Shown one piece after another: positions 50,181 to 61,148 of a stretch of 64,000 bases of DNA. A program made the position numbers and the translations under genes. The stretch comes from Petasospora fabianii (Eukaryota > Ascomycota > Saccharomycetes > Phaffomycetales > Wickerhamomycetaceae). Numbering within the stretch: the stretch's first letter is position 1; each line of letters opens with the position of its first letter. The notes below the pieces were generated by a model. It made no database searches. It was not told the DNA's origin and was given only the letters and a program-made list of their open reading frames with translations. The stretch is taken from assembly GCA_022641835.1 (NCBI GenBank), contig CP048719.1, forward strand, positions 558,001 through 622,000, written 5' to 3'.

Positions 50181-50310
50181 TTGACTTATAGTGCGATTCG
50201 TTACCCTAGGCTCTTGATTACAATTGTTAAAGAAAGAAAAGGTATGGACTGAGTTATTTTGAATGTACAAGTCTTGTGGCTCCCCTTGAACCACTGGCTT
50301 AATCGCGAGC

Positions 50311-50317
50311 TCACGTG
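50311..50317. promoter_or_regulatory. TCACGTG, Cbf1-type site of PLP-enzyme copy 1
   Basis: TCACGTG is the core recognised by Cbf1, which with Met4 drives sulfur amino-acid genes. It lies 131-137 bp upstream of the copy 1 ATG. I find no such site upstream of copy 2. Confidence 0.5.
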
Positions 50318-50403
50318 CCCATCACTAAACTTGCGGATTTAAGCGTCTTTATATAACACTATGTTACTAGAATGGCTTTCAAAATCTAACATTTAGGTAT
50401 CAA

Positions 50404-51618
50404 TTAGTTGAAAGAATGAAGAGCATTCTCGAGATCAGAAATGAGGTCTTCTGGGTCCTCACCACCGACTGAGATTCTCAAAAGTGTTTGATCAACATGT
50501 GAGTCACTAAGGGCTCTCCACTCAATTAACGACTCCAAACCACCTAAAGAGGTGGCATGATGAAATATTTTCAAGCGAGATGGAAGGATTTTAGCCGTCT
50601 CCTTAGTATCAACGTTGAAAGCAAAGACTGGACCATACCCATTTGGAAGCTGTTCTTTAACGAATGGCTCAGTCTGCAACGATGAGTGATGAAGTTCCTT
50701 GAGCACTTTGAATCTGTGTTTGTTATCACGAAGGAAAGTGACCACTTTGAGTGCATTCTCTGATTGTCTCTTGATTCTCAGGTCATAAGATCTAAGAGAT
50801 CTGAGAAGAAGGTAGGCCTCCAAGTTAGCAATGTTGGTTCCCAAGTACATTCTGTCATCAACCAAACGTCTCTTAGTAGCGAGATCCTTGACACATAGCA
50901 CACCGGCAAGTAAATCAGAGTGACCACCAAAATACTTTGTAGCAGAGTGCATGATGATGTCTGCGCCAAACTTGAATGGATCCTGAAGTGGTGGTGGAGC
51001 AAATGTGGAGTCCACTGAGAGAAGAGCACCCTTAGCATGAGCTTTCTCAGCAAACCATTTGATATCCTTGGAAAGACCCTCTGGATTAACCGGAGTCTCA
51101 ATGTGGACAAGGTCACCTGGCTGAAGCTTGTCCAGGTCCTCCTCAGAGTAGGACAACTGCTTGAGACCAAAGTTTCTGGTGTGGATGTCAAGGATCATAC
51201 GAACACCGTGATAGCACGGGCCAACGGCGACCTGTTTCGGGTTGAAGTGAGTCATGATACCGTTGAAAGCAGCAAGACCACCTGAGTAGATAACACTTGG
51301 TCCACCCAAGATCTTCTCAAATACAGCCTCGATCCTGACAGAGTTAGGGTGGCCCTCTCTTGAATAGACAAAGTCCTCTTCGATGTAATCCTCTGGAAGA
51401 TCAGCAATGGCATGAAGCAATTCTGGTTCCTTCGGGTATCTGAAGGTGGTGGACACGTTAATTGGTGTCACTATCATGGGTTAGTATGGGTATCGAGATG
51501 ATAAGACCCAGTGAAGCAGTTCATATGCACGGGCCGCATATAATCGAAACTCACCAATATCTGAGACCCTGGAGTGAGAGTCGTCTGCGTGGATGAGGTT
51601 GGTAGAGAAGCCTGTCAT
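50404..51618 (-). CDS. Cystathionine gamma-synthase/lyase family PLP enzyme (YHR112C-like), copy 2, one intron
   Basis: Exon 1 is 51555-51618 ([21 protein letters not shown] plus one base) and exon 2 is 50404-51470. The 84-nt intron has GTGAGT, TACTAAC and TAG. The product is 376 residues, the same length as copy 1, with the PLP lysine at the same place ([12 protein letters not shown]). The two proteins are nearly identical from SVIYS to the last 100 residues but differ clearly in the segment [21 protein letters not shown] versus [21 protein letters not shown]. The promoter differs from copy 1: it holds a CGG-N6-CCG palindrome and a Gcn4-like GAGTCA. This suggests diverged regulation of duplicated enzymes. 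Confidence 0.9.
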
Positions 51619-52530
51619 GATCTTTTAAAGTTACCGAGTGTGTATTGCCAGGGTATGGAGAAAGAAGGAAGGAAGGCCTGTCTGACGATCTTTTATAGTC
51701 TGTCCTAACGTAAATATTCCGAGTCATCACCTATACTGTCTGGCCAATGGCATCTGCGCAAGCAACTGGTGAATAGCTGTAAATAAACGGTTTTTTTTTT
51801 TTTTTGCATGTATTATGCCCGTTGTATCGGAATATTCCGATGCATTAGTCACCATCACCAGCCAATCACAAGTGTAGCTGCTTATGTCGGGGGGTGTTCT
51901 CCTTTACGTTCTATGGCTCACCATCGGAATATTGCTTCTTTGTCGTCACTCTTCGATAGGTCACAGAACTGGCTTTTACTTAGGGTTGTGTCATTAGGGA
52001 TTGAATGGTAGTTTGTAGATTAAGAATCCTTCGTCCTGAACCAACGTTTGATCTCATTCATTGATAAACCATTGAATTCACGAGCATTTCAGAGCATCAT
52101 TTTTAAATCATGAAATAAACAAAAGGAAGGAGTTCCAACCAATATATAACATGGATTAAACTACAGGGACAGTAATGAATAGAAGCACGTATATCCGACG
52201 TCAAGGTCGCTTGTGACAACATATGACCGCGACATGAGCATAAGTGCTATTTCTGTCTGCAACAACACGGTCTTTTGTTTGTCAATAAGTAGTCAATAAC
52301 ATTTCCTTCCTTTATATGTTCTCAAACAGAGTACATATAAAAGGACCAGAGTGTGTGGAGAGACGTCGTGACCATCGTGTCCCTCCAGAGCACTGCGATG
52401 CATTTAGATCAACCTTTTTTTATCAGGTCGAAAATGAAAGCAAAAAAATGAAAACAAAGCTGTCAATCAACAACAGACAGAATAACCACCAATAAAAATA
52501 ACTAACGGTCACGCTCTTTTGCTTACCACG
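51619..52530. other. Divergent promoter of PLP-enzyme copy 2 and ESC2
   Basis: This 912-bp region contains three related elements with TCGGAATATT or its complement (51713-51722, 51827-51840, 51924-51933), a GAGTCA Gcn4-type core (51721-51726), and a T tract (51791-51805). No coding frame is supported. Confidence 0.6.
51827..51840. promoter_or_regulatory. Perfect 14-bp palindrome with CGG-N6-CCG
   Basis: TCGGAATATTCCGA is a perfect palindrome 209 bp before the start of copy 2. CGG-N6-CCG is a binding format of Zn2Cys6 dimers (Ppr1 type), and GAATATTC also resembles a heat-shock element unit. Half copies occur on both sides. Confidence 0.55.
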
Positions 52531-54096
52531 ATGTCTAGCACGCTGAATCCCAACATCGGCCTGGAAATACAATCGCCGGAACCGACAAATCTCGCTGACA
52601 TGCGCCAGGACGAGATCATACTCGATCATGCTATCGCCAAGTCCAGTAACGTCACAACCCCAGATGCTGGCTCGCCCGACTCAAAAACCGCCTCTTTCAC
52701 ATCATCGCCAGTGACAGACCCACAGGCAAAGACTGTTAGCCAGCCAGTGCTACCACCCGCCACTGCGGACTTCGTCGAGGCGCCGAAGCGCCATGCCAGC
52801 TTTGACATTGAAGACGACTTCTTCTCAATGGCTCCCAGGGCCAGCCCCATCCCAACGAAACCAAAGGAGAAGAAAAAGAAGAAGAAGAGAAAAGTGAAGA
52901 CAACCTCAGATCTCTCGCGTGAGGGCAGTGTTGTCGCCTCATCAAATCCTGAGGATGCTGAGGCTAAGCCTGTGGTGTTAGCAACCACACCAAATGATAT
53001 ACCAAATGATGCGGAGGTCATTTCATTATCAGATGAGGATAAACCAAGAACAACACGACGTCTTACTCCACCTCCAGTTGATGAAATTGAATTTATGAAG
53101 TCATTCAAGGAAGGTGCACAGCGGAAGATACAGGATGCGGCTCCTGTCATTGATCTGGACGATGATGATGATGTTGAAGACGTTTACTATAGTTCGACTT
53201 TAAAGAGCTTAAAGTCTTTCACAGAGAAACTTGCCGCTAAGAGAACTAACAGAGAGAAATCTGATCTATCAGATGGTAAAGAAGAAGATGATACAGCGGC
53301 GGCTCCTTTAAGGACGTATGATGTCAATATCAGATCTTTCCTTCCTGGAAGTGAAGATTCCATTGTCGACGTTCAAGTCATTGGAGACAAGAAATTTGGT
53401 AAAGTGATGAAGAAAGTCTTGAAACACTTTATATCTATGAATGACGTCGCTGAACAATACATACCGCTTTATTCACCAGAGTTTGCCAACTTCATTTGGC
53501 GCTCAGGCAAATCACTCATCAAGGTGACTGAGTTTATGAGTCCAAATGGTTTACAACTTCCACCAACAGTGAAGAATCTCGAGTTTGAATTACACACAAA
53601 TGAACAGATTAATGATCTCATCGAAGAGCATTTCCGCATCCAACGTGCTCGCAAACTTGCCATTGAAAGAGAGAAGTTGCTTGATGCTCAAGCCGAAGCA
53701 GCAGCTAGAGCTGTGATTGTGGATGTTGAAGAAGAAGATGATGATGACGATGACGAGGATTTCAGAGAAGTGGACCTCGAGATTGAGAAACAAGATGCTG
53801 TAAGGAGTAATGCATCTGGTCCTACTCAAAAATCTCCCGAACCTGAAGAGGATAAAGACGCTGAAGATTACTTTAAGATTGGATTGAAAGGTGAAGATAA
53901 CAAGAAAGTTTTCGTTCAGGTCAATCCCGAGACTCAAATCTCCAAGATTGTGGAATACTATCTCACTCAGAAAAACCTTCCACAAACCACCAAAGTGCGT
54001 CTAGTCTTTGATGATGAAGACATTGAGCTTGACCAAACAGTTGGTGACACCGAATTGGAGGAAGACTTCACAGTCGAGGTCTACATCCTATCATAA
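52531..54096 (+). CDS. ESC2: Esc2/Rad60-family protein with SUMO-like domains
   Basis: The chosen ATG (MSSTLNPNIG) gives 521 residues. The N-terminal half is disordered with SUMO-interaction-like motifs (VISLSDED and PVIDLDDDDD) and a basic nuclear-localisation stretch (KEKKKKKKRKVK). Two SUMO-like domains follow: SLD1 at about residues 260-365 (RTYDVNIRSFLPG to NLEFELHTNEQI) and SLD2 at about 445-521 (DYFKIGLKGEDNKKVFVQV to DFTVEVYIL). This is the Esc2/Rad60/NIP45 architecture. The family guards stalled replication forks, works with SUMO pathway enzymes and structure-specific nucleases, and supports silencing. SLD2 lacks the C-terminal di-Gly, as expected. Confidence 0.9.
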   Translation: MSSTLNPNIGLEIQSPEPTNLADMRQDEIILDHAIAKSSNVTTPDAGSPDSKTASFTSSPVTDPQAKTVSQPVLPPATADFVEAPKRHASFDIEDDFFSMAPRASPIPTKPKEKKKKKKRKVKTTSDLSREGSVVASSNPEDAEAKPVVLATTPNDIPNDAEVISLSDEDKPRTTRRLTPPPVDEIEFMKSFKEGAQRKIQDAAPVIDLDDDDDVEDVYYSSTLKSLKSFTEKLAAKRTNREKSDLSDGKEEDDTAAAPLRTYDVNIRSFLPGSEDSIVDVQVIGDKKFGKVMKKVLKHFISMNDVAEQYIPLYSPEFANFIWRSGKSLIKVTEFMSPNGLQLPPTVKNLEFELHTNEQINDLIEEHFRIQRARKLAIEREKLLDAQAEAAARAVIVDVEEEDDDDDDEDFREVDLEIEKQDAVRSNASGPTQKSPEPEEDKDAEDYFKIGLKGEDNKKVFVQVNPETQISKIVEYYLTQKNLPQTTKVRLVFDDEDIELDQTVGDTELEEDFTVEVYILS

Positions 54097-54456
54097 TAAA
54101 CCACCCCCGCCAGACATTTACTGATACCATATGTTTAATGAATGATGAATATGAGACTACATAAACTACGTATAAAGCTACTACATTAATAGGAGTCAAC
54201 AACATCCATGAGATTATTAGAAGGGCAACAAAGGCCAACATATCTTAAAAGGAGACAAGAGCAGTAAGAAAGGTCATCAAGGCCTGCCAACGCTTCAAGT
54301 CAAGAATAAAACACAAGGGAATAAAAGATCAATGCGTAACAAAGATGGTAAGAGAATATATAAAAAAAAGATAAGAGTGGGGTTAAAAAAGAGTAATTAT
54401 TAAAAAAGTGAGATGTTCATGAAATTTTTCCAATGCTTTTTCTTACTTCAAGCTTC
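54097..54456. other. Convergent gap between ESC2 and ECM33
   Basis: This 360-bp AT-rich stretch lies between two stop codons and probably carries both polyadenylation regions. There are short A runs and no feature of note. Confidence 0.4.
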
Positions 54457-56505
54457 TTACAAGAGAGCAAGGGCCAAACCACCAACAGCGGCAAGGATAG
54501 AAGAGACACCAAGAGCGTTAGATGGTGGGGCAAGACCAGAAGAGGAAGAAGAAGAAGAGGAAGAGGCGGTGTTAGAACCAGTCTCCTCAGAGGAGGAACC
54601 ACCAGTGGAGCTGTGGCCAGAAGAGGAAGAAGAGGAAGAGGAAGAGGAGGCAGTAACACCCTTACACTCGTAAGAGTCACCCTGAATAGCACCCTTCTTC
54701 TGAAGAGAGTCGAAAGAGTCACAGTCCAACTCGGTCTCGGACTCAATGTCAACACCACCGGAAACCTTCTTCAAAGATGGGAGGGAAGCGTTAGAGAAGT
54801 TACCGTACAAGATGATAGCACCACCAACGGTCTGAAGAGAGTCGAAACCGGAGATCTCCTCAAGCTCAGAGTTGTTAGAAACGACGAAACCACCACCAAT
54901 CTTGGTCAAGTTGGAGAAGTCAACCTCCTCAAGGTCATCGTTAGCGTTAATGGTCAAAGAACCACCAACCTCAGACAACTCGGAACAGTCAATCTCAGAC
55001 AAAGTGGTGTTGATGAAACCAATAGAGGCGTTAACCTTAGAGAGCTTAGAGAGGGAGACGGAGGAAACAGAACGGAAAGTAATGTTGTTAGCCCACTCAA
55101 GGTCATCAAAGGCAACCTCAACATCGTCAGAGTTGTAAGAAACCTCAAGAGCAACCTTAACGTTCTTCAAGTTGGAGTCGATAGAAGCCAAGTTCTTGTT
55201 GTTGTTAACGTTGAAAGTGTCAAGGGAGGTAACATCGAAACCTTCCAAAGTCTCAAGAGAAGTGTCAGAGATGTAGAGGGAGTTGATGGAAGTGACACCA
55301 CTGTTCAAAGAGATAGAGGACAAAGCTGGGAGAGTGACAAAGTTAACGGAACCAACGGTGGTCAACTGTGGGAGGGAAAGGGTAGACAAGATAGTCAAGG
55401 AGGTCAAGGACAACTCATCGGTGACAGTGGTCAAAGAACCAGCAGAGAAGGAGGACAAAGAGGTAGCGTTGTTAATGAGCAAAGAACCGTAGATAACCTT
55501 AACAGAGTCCAAAGAAGCGGTACCAAGGTCACCAGTGATGGTCAAGTCACCCTTCAAAGCCTCACAAGAAGAGTAGTCATCCAAGTCAGACTGAGCGGTG
55601 GCAGTAGCAGAAGTGAAAGAACAGCCGGAAGCGATGGAGATGGAGGTGGTGGCAGAAGCAGAGGAAGCTCTGGATGTAGAGACATCGTCTAGATTGAGGT
55701 TGTTAGTATACTATTCAGTTGAAGTCCCCAACCACTTCTTAAACAAAGAACAAAGAAATGAATAGACGCGACTTTCTCAGTGCCCGAACCGAAAAAAACG
55801 TGCACGTTGTCCAAATGATCCAAAAATAGAAAAAACAAGACAGAGACAGACTTTTGGTGTCAAGACCATGATCTGGGCAACCCAGCCCCCTTGACATAAG
55901 GGTGCTGATAAGTAACCAGTTTATAGACTTAGTGAAAAACGACACCAAGGGAACCACTATGACCATAGCCAAAGGAGGATCGCCAGGCCGCAGGGGTTGC
56001 AGGCCTCAAATGCGAGAGCGAACGCCGAAGGCCGAGTCACGAAAAAAAAACACACACCGTTGGACAATAGCACACTGGATCAACTCACTCATTAACGAGC
56101 AATGTCGGGTCTTCCATCAATGTGTAGCATTCGTGATAATTGTGTAGTGGCATTAGACTTCAAATCCTCGAGGGTTCCCGAACTGGTTGATCCTGTGAAA
56201 AGTTTGATCGTCCAACCTATGGCTCATGTGACCATGAAGCCACACAGTTGGGAGCATACCACTGAAAGCACATTGAGAAAGAGAATAGACTATCTATGGA
56301 TGTGATCACTGTTCACTAGATAAATCCAGATGTCACTGGTCATTTGGAAACTCAAAGCCTGTTCTGTCTAGTTCGATCTTTTATCAAGCTTGTTGAAAGG
56401 GGGTGGGTGGGGAGGAAAAATAAAAAGGCAGGAGAAGGGGTACTCACCAGCAGCCAAGGCGGTAGCAGCGAGGGCACCGGCCAAAACGAATGATTTGAAT
56501 TGCAT
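54457..56505 (-). CDS. ECM33: Ecm33 GPI-anchored cell-wall protein, long intron
   Basis: Exon 1 (56448-56505) encodes the signal peptide MQFKSFVLAGALAATALAA. The 759-nt intron 55689-56447 has donor GTGAGT, branch TACTAAC and acceptor TAG. Exon 2 is 54457-55688, for 429 residues in total. The mature part has receptor-L/Sps2-type leucine-rich repeats (GDLTITGDLG, VTLPALSSISL, WANNITFRSVSS, VGGSLTI). Then come two short cysteine contexts (DCDSFDSL, DSYECKG), a Ser-rich stalk and a GPI-anchor signal (LAPPSNALGVSSILAAVGGLALALL). Ecm33 is needed for wall integrity and mannoprotein deposition. S. cerevisiae ECM33 also has an intron right after the signal-peptide exon. Strong codon bias suggests high expression. 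Confidence 0.95.
55689..56447 (-). other. 759-nt intron of ECM33
   Basis: Donor GTGAGT, branch TACTAAC and acceptor TAG are clear. It is over four times longer than the next longest intron in the window (168 nt). I saw no C/D snoRNA boxes and no open frame that continues the exons. It may hold regulatory structure. Confidence 0.85.
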
Positions 56506-57483
56506 TGTTGTGTTTAGCAGATTCTTTTCCACGCAAAGGTTGTAGGGTAGAAAGACAGAAGAGTGGGAAGAAGTGAGGGAAGCGGCAAGAATTTATGAAA
56601 ATCGGGACAGGGCTGTGGGACGTCGGAAGCTGGAAGAAAAACGAGAGGAAAAGGCCAATTGGCGCGATTTGACGCGGCGATTTTGATGTGCGTTACCGGA
56701 TTCGGAAGCGTGGGCTGTTGACGAATTTCCGCATTCGGCAATCCTTGAAGCGCTCGTGGGTACACATAACGAACGACACTGACACTTGCCAACCCTTTTT
56801 TGGCTAGAGAAGACACTGCACTCTTGTTGAACCTCATCCAGATCGTAGTTCCCAGCTCTAACAATATCACATATATATGTATATCTATAGTTTGTCTGTG
56901 TGGACCTAGAGAGTGTTGTTGTTTATTCATGCTAAGTGTTTACATTCTCGTGCCCTTAAGACTGTCTCTTGCAGCATATTCAATAAGACCATGGCAACGG
57001 TTACCATACCCTCTCTCAACCTATTACCCACGGCCGAACAGTTCCCAATCGGGCTCAAGACAAGATCAAATGGGGTGGGGGAATGTACAGCTGTCATCCT
57101 GCACTGCTGGCTCTTTGTTTATTTGTTTGTTTGCGTGGATATTTGGTCGCCCTCGGTTTTTATTACGGGTCCTTCGGCATAGCCACAGCCATTACAACCG
57201 CGGGGTCCTACATCCGCATGTAGAAGAAGTATAAGTCTTCTGTCCTAAGTACGAATCCCACTGTTCAGTTAGGTGGTGTTGATAAGTTCTGCCCGTCAAG
57301 AGAGAGAGAACGAGAGACATGTCAGATCCAGTTAGGTACCATGAGATCCCTGTAGCTGTAACCTAGGCTTGCTCTTTCCACAGCTCTAAACCATAAACTA
57401 AAACCAATTAACCGATCGTAGCTTTACAGTGCAGTAGCTAGTGGACAGTTCTCGCCTTAAGTACCTACCACAACTTGTCAACC

Positions 57484-57546
57484 ATGGATCTGTTCGTCAA
57501 CATCACCCTGACCGGTCTCCTGACTCTTATCGTCAGTCTTGACTAG
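57484..57546 (+). CDS. Possible 20-residue hydrophobic micropeptide
   Basis: The frame starts in strong context (CAACCATGG) and encodes MDLFVNITLTGLLTLIVSLD, a single hydrophobic helix. It could be a tiny membrane protein or chance. No downstream splice signals were found. I give it low weight. Confidence 0.15.
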   Translation: MDLFVNITLTGLLTLIVSLD

Positions 57547-57744
57547 TGTGACGTATCATCTCTTGCGCGTTACCAACTTTACGTAAAGCCAAGACGCCGA
57601 CTAGCCATCTAACCATCCATCATCCAAATAGTTATGTGTTCGACTTCATCTAAACAATAAAACTCATCATCATCGTATCACTCACCTAGTCCAACCCCGC
57701 ATTTTGCAACTTTTTACCTTGTCGAAAGCTCAATTCTTGGCCAC

Positions 57745-57880
57745 TTGCGAAACAAAGGCCCGGCCCAATACGCACGTTAAATGACTTGCATTTTCGCCAA
57801 ATGCGAAATGTCAAAAAAAAATGATGCGCGTTGCCCCGCAGAGCCGCCGTTTGGCGAAAAACAACTGGCATTGGCGAAAC
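57745..57880. promoter_or_regulatory. Cluster of five GCGAAA/TTGGCGAAA motifs
   Basis: TTGCGAAAC (57745), TTTTCGCCAA (57791, reverse), ATGCGAAATG (57801), TTGGCGAAAA (57851) and TTGGCGAAAC (57871) lie within 136 bp. They resemble SBF/E2F-type sites (CGCGAAA, TTTGGCGC), but are 1.2-1.4 kb from the ECM33 ATG. Confidence 0.4.
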
Positions 57881-58201
57881 TTCCCGATTGGGTAAATGCG
57901 ATGATCCTCAATAATCCACTTATAGAGGAAAGGGCGGCACAGTCAACAGTTGTATTAAGTTTGTCCCATGAACAAGAAATATTGTGTCTCTTGCATGAGA
58001 GATTTTAATGGTATATACACGTGCGTCTCTCTCTCTTGGGAAATACTTGTCTAATGGCGTGCGATGACCACACCGCACATTACACGTCGATCGTTCCACC
58101 CTTCATCGTGGATCAAGATCCACAGTACACAGCGAAAATACTACAATCAATGTCACATGACACAAGATGTATTCATTACTTCCACCAACAAGGCACCACT
58201 A

Positions 58202-61148
58202 TCATGGCAATCTACCCTCTCTCTTAAGTCTCATCTTTTCGGCAAAGGACATCTTCTGACCCTCAGCGGCAGCTGGAGCAGCTCTTGGAGTTGGAGCAGG
58301 TGATGGAGAACCAGAAGAAGGACCTGGACCAGCAGAAGCCTGGCGGCCAACTGGTGGTCTGTAAGCACCTCTGGATGCTGGTGGCTTATAAGCACCACCA
58401 CTTCTCTGGGCCTCAAGTCTAGCTTCAATCTCAGCGTCTCTCTGTCTCTGCAAAGCAGCCTTCTCATCCATCTGTCTGTTAATGGCTTCACGCTCTTCAC
58501 GCTCCTTTCTGAGTTTCTCGCGCTTCATCTCCTCCTCAGCGGCTCTCTTCTCCTCAGCAATTCTTCTAGCCTCAAGTTCAGCCTCTCTAGCCTTGGCCTG
58601 CTCGTACTCGGCAAGAGCCTGCTCGTAACGCTGCTGTCTAATCTGCTCAAGACGTTCCTTCTTGGCAGCCTCAAGCTTCTCAGCCTGTTCCTTGATCAAA
58701 GCGGCACGCTTAGCGGAAGCATCAGCATCAATCTCATTCTTGAAAGATTCATACTCTGGAACAATTCTTTTAAGTCTGTCACGAAGAGAGATGGCATTCT
58801 CATGGTCTTTCTTAGCAAGGGCAAACTTCTGAGCCTTAACCTCCTCATAGAGTTTACGGTCCTTCTCAGTTTGAACACTGGCGTCCTTCTCAAGAAGTGG
58901 CAACTCGTATTTTCTGTAAGCTCTCTCAGTGTGGTCAATTCTCTTGAAGAGGGACTGAACACGAGACTCAGTCTCCTTCTTGTCCTTCTCCAACTGCTCA
59001 ATCTGCATCAAGTGAATCTTACCAGCATCAAGCTCGTCAAGGTTGTTGATATCCAACTTGATAATACCCTTAGCATTGATCTCCTCAACCATTCTCTTCT
59101 TCTCAGCGGCGAGTAAGGCATTCTTTTCACGCTCAAGCTTCTCCATGGCACGACGCTTAGTCTCCTCCTCGACACGCTTGGCCTCAGCAACTCTAGCCTC
59201 TTCAATCTTTTGCTGTCTCAGCTTGATGGCCTCAGCCTCACGCTCCTTCTTCTCCTTCTCAGCCTGAAGATCACGCTCCTCCTGCAACTTACGAGATCTT
59301 TCAATCTCCTCACGCTCCTTAACAAGAGCAGCAGTGGCAGAAGCAAGGAGACGGTCACGCAAGGCCTTCTGCTTCTCAGCATAACTTGGATCAGTGTACT
59401 TAACAGAAGCGTACAAAGTCTTGGCCAAGTTGGACAATTGAGAGCGGATCAAATCAGCTGGGGAAGACTGAAGAGCATTAGCAGAAGATTCATTGATGGA
59501 TTCCTCGAATGGATCGGAACGGAAAACGATAACCTCGGCATCATGATCAATGTGGAAAGAGAGCAAACCGTCTCTACCAGCATTGAGCAAGAATCCTTCA
59601 ATCTCCAATGGAGAAAGCTCAAATGCACCTTCAAAAGTGGCCAATTGGATGAGGAAGTCCAACTTGACAGACTCGTAAACCTGGGAGATCTGCTCAAACA
59701 ATCTGGTGGTGATGACCTTTGTGAGCGGTTTCACGTAGGCAGCGTAGTTGGAGTTAGACTCGATCTCCTTAGTGATCTGCTTAAGCTCATCACGAATGGA
59801 CAATGGGTGGAAGTCAGACTCGAGAAGCTTGTACAACTTCTTGACGGATGGATCAACAAAGTCGTAAACGGTCTTAGAAAGACCAAACTCGAGCAAAGAC
59901 TCTCTGGTTGGGATCTTTGGCAAGTTCAAAAGAGAAGCAAGACGCTGGTTAGACTGCTTGGCGTACTGTTCGTTATCATCAGCTGAGAAGGAATCTTGTG
60001 GGACAGCGAGAGCAGAGAGCAAGAAGATGGAGGCATAACGGGACAACTGTTCCTCAGTGGCGTTTGGAGACTGAGAGTACAAGTTGAAGAATCTGTACCA
60101 GGCAGCAGCGTGGAAGACACCGTTATCAGCGACAAGGAAGATCTTGGCCAAGTTCTCGTAGTATGAAACCATCATAATTGGCTTTGGTGGGCGCTTGGAA
60201 GATCTGATCAAAGTGTAGATATCTTCAACAGATCTGTAAGCCTCCTGCCACAACTCAAGCTTAACAGAGACGTTCAACTGGTTGAAACGCAAATCGAGGT
60301 AACGCTGCATGGTTTCTGGGTCCTGCAAATCGATAGCGTTGGCCTGCTTTGGCTGACCTGGCTTTGGCTGAGCAGCGGACTGGATGTGAGTACGGATCAA
60401 CTCAGACAATCTTCTAAACTCAGTCTTTCTGTTGAACTTGAGACAGAACTGGTAGGCCTGTTGAACAATGTCAGAGTAAGTGACCTCGACACGGGCATTG
60501 TTTCTCAAGAGATCAAGAACCAAACGGTAAGACTCCCAAAGGAAACGAAGAACTGGAGTGACGAGTTCTCTGTCAGCACGGTCCTTAGACTGCTCGTTAG
60601 AGACGGCAGAGAGCATGATGTCCTCTGGAGACTCACTTACCTCAAGATCGTCCTCGTAGTTCACCTCATCAGCCTTAGCCTGGGCATCCTCGAGCTTCTT
60701 CTCAGCAAGCTCAACGAGCTTACGAGAAACGTTCTCAATGACGACGAGACCAACATCGGAGTTCTGAACGTTCTTCTTGAACTGATGAAGACCATCCTTT
60801 AAAGTGAAACCTTTACGAAGGTCAACAGCGAGAGAGACAAAGAGCAAAGCGATTGGCTCAAGGGACTGTGGTGGAACGGAACGGGTCTTCTTAGAGGTCA
60901 AAAACTCGTGCATGATCTGCAAGGCAGATTCATCTTTGCCAACGGCAAGCAGTTCCTCGGCCCTCTGGACAAGTTGTTAGTATATGATTCTTCGAGGAGT
61001 AATCTTTTTGATGAAAGACAATTGAAAGATCGTGTTGTGCTGTGGTCTTAATGAGAGCATCAGATAGATCCAACAGACGTCACTCCCTTCAAAGTCATGA
61101 AAAACGCACCTTCAGGACATTATCCGGACGGATAACTGGTGGAGCCAT
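58202..61148 (-). CDS. TIF32: Translation initiation factor eIF3 subunit a (Tif32), one intron
   Basis: Exon 1 (61110-61148) encodes MAPPVIRPDNVLK. The 145-nt intron 60965-61109 has the unusual donor GTGCGT, branch TACTAAC and acceptor CAG. Exon 2 (58202-60964) continues RAEELLAVGKDESALQIMHEFLTSKKTR, for 933 residues (S. cerevisiae 964). An N-terminal helical repeat and PCI region covers about residues 1-500. A long charged coiled coil rich in Glu, Lys and Arg follows (EEREAINRQMDEKAALQRQRDAEIEARLEAQ region). The tail is SGGAYKPPASRGAYRPP and ends MSFAEKMRLKREGRLP. eIF3a is the scaffold of eIF3 on the 40S subunit. Codon use is strongly biased. Confidence 0.95.

Larger units (their letters stand above)
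56506..58201. other. 1.7-kb gap between ECM33 start and TIF32 stop
   Basis: The ECM33-proximal part has TTGGCGCGA (56659-56667) and GACGCGG (56671-56677), SBF/MBF-like motifs. A second group of GCGAAA motifs lies at 57745-57880. A 20-codon frame (57484-57546) has a good ATG context. Frames of 60-140 codons show no coding character. The length is unusual for a region where both genes point left. Confidence 0.55.

Noticed and set aside
54433-55692. Long plus-strand frame (about 419 codons) antisense to ECM33
   Set aside because: Arises from strong codon bias of ECM33 exon 2; the minus strand carries the signal peptide, repeats and GPI signal of a known protein.
55689-56447. Intron-encoded C/D snoRNA in ECM33
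   Set aside because: No RTGATGA and CTGA boxes in proper spacing were found on the ECM33 strand.
59210-59986. 258-codon plus-strand frame antisense to TIF32
   Set aside because: A by-product of biased codons in a highly expressed gene; no domain.
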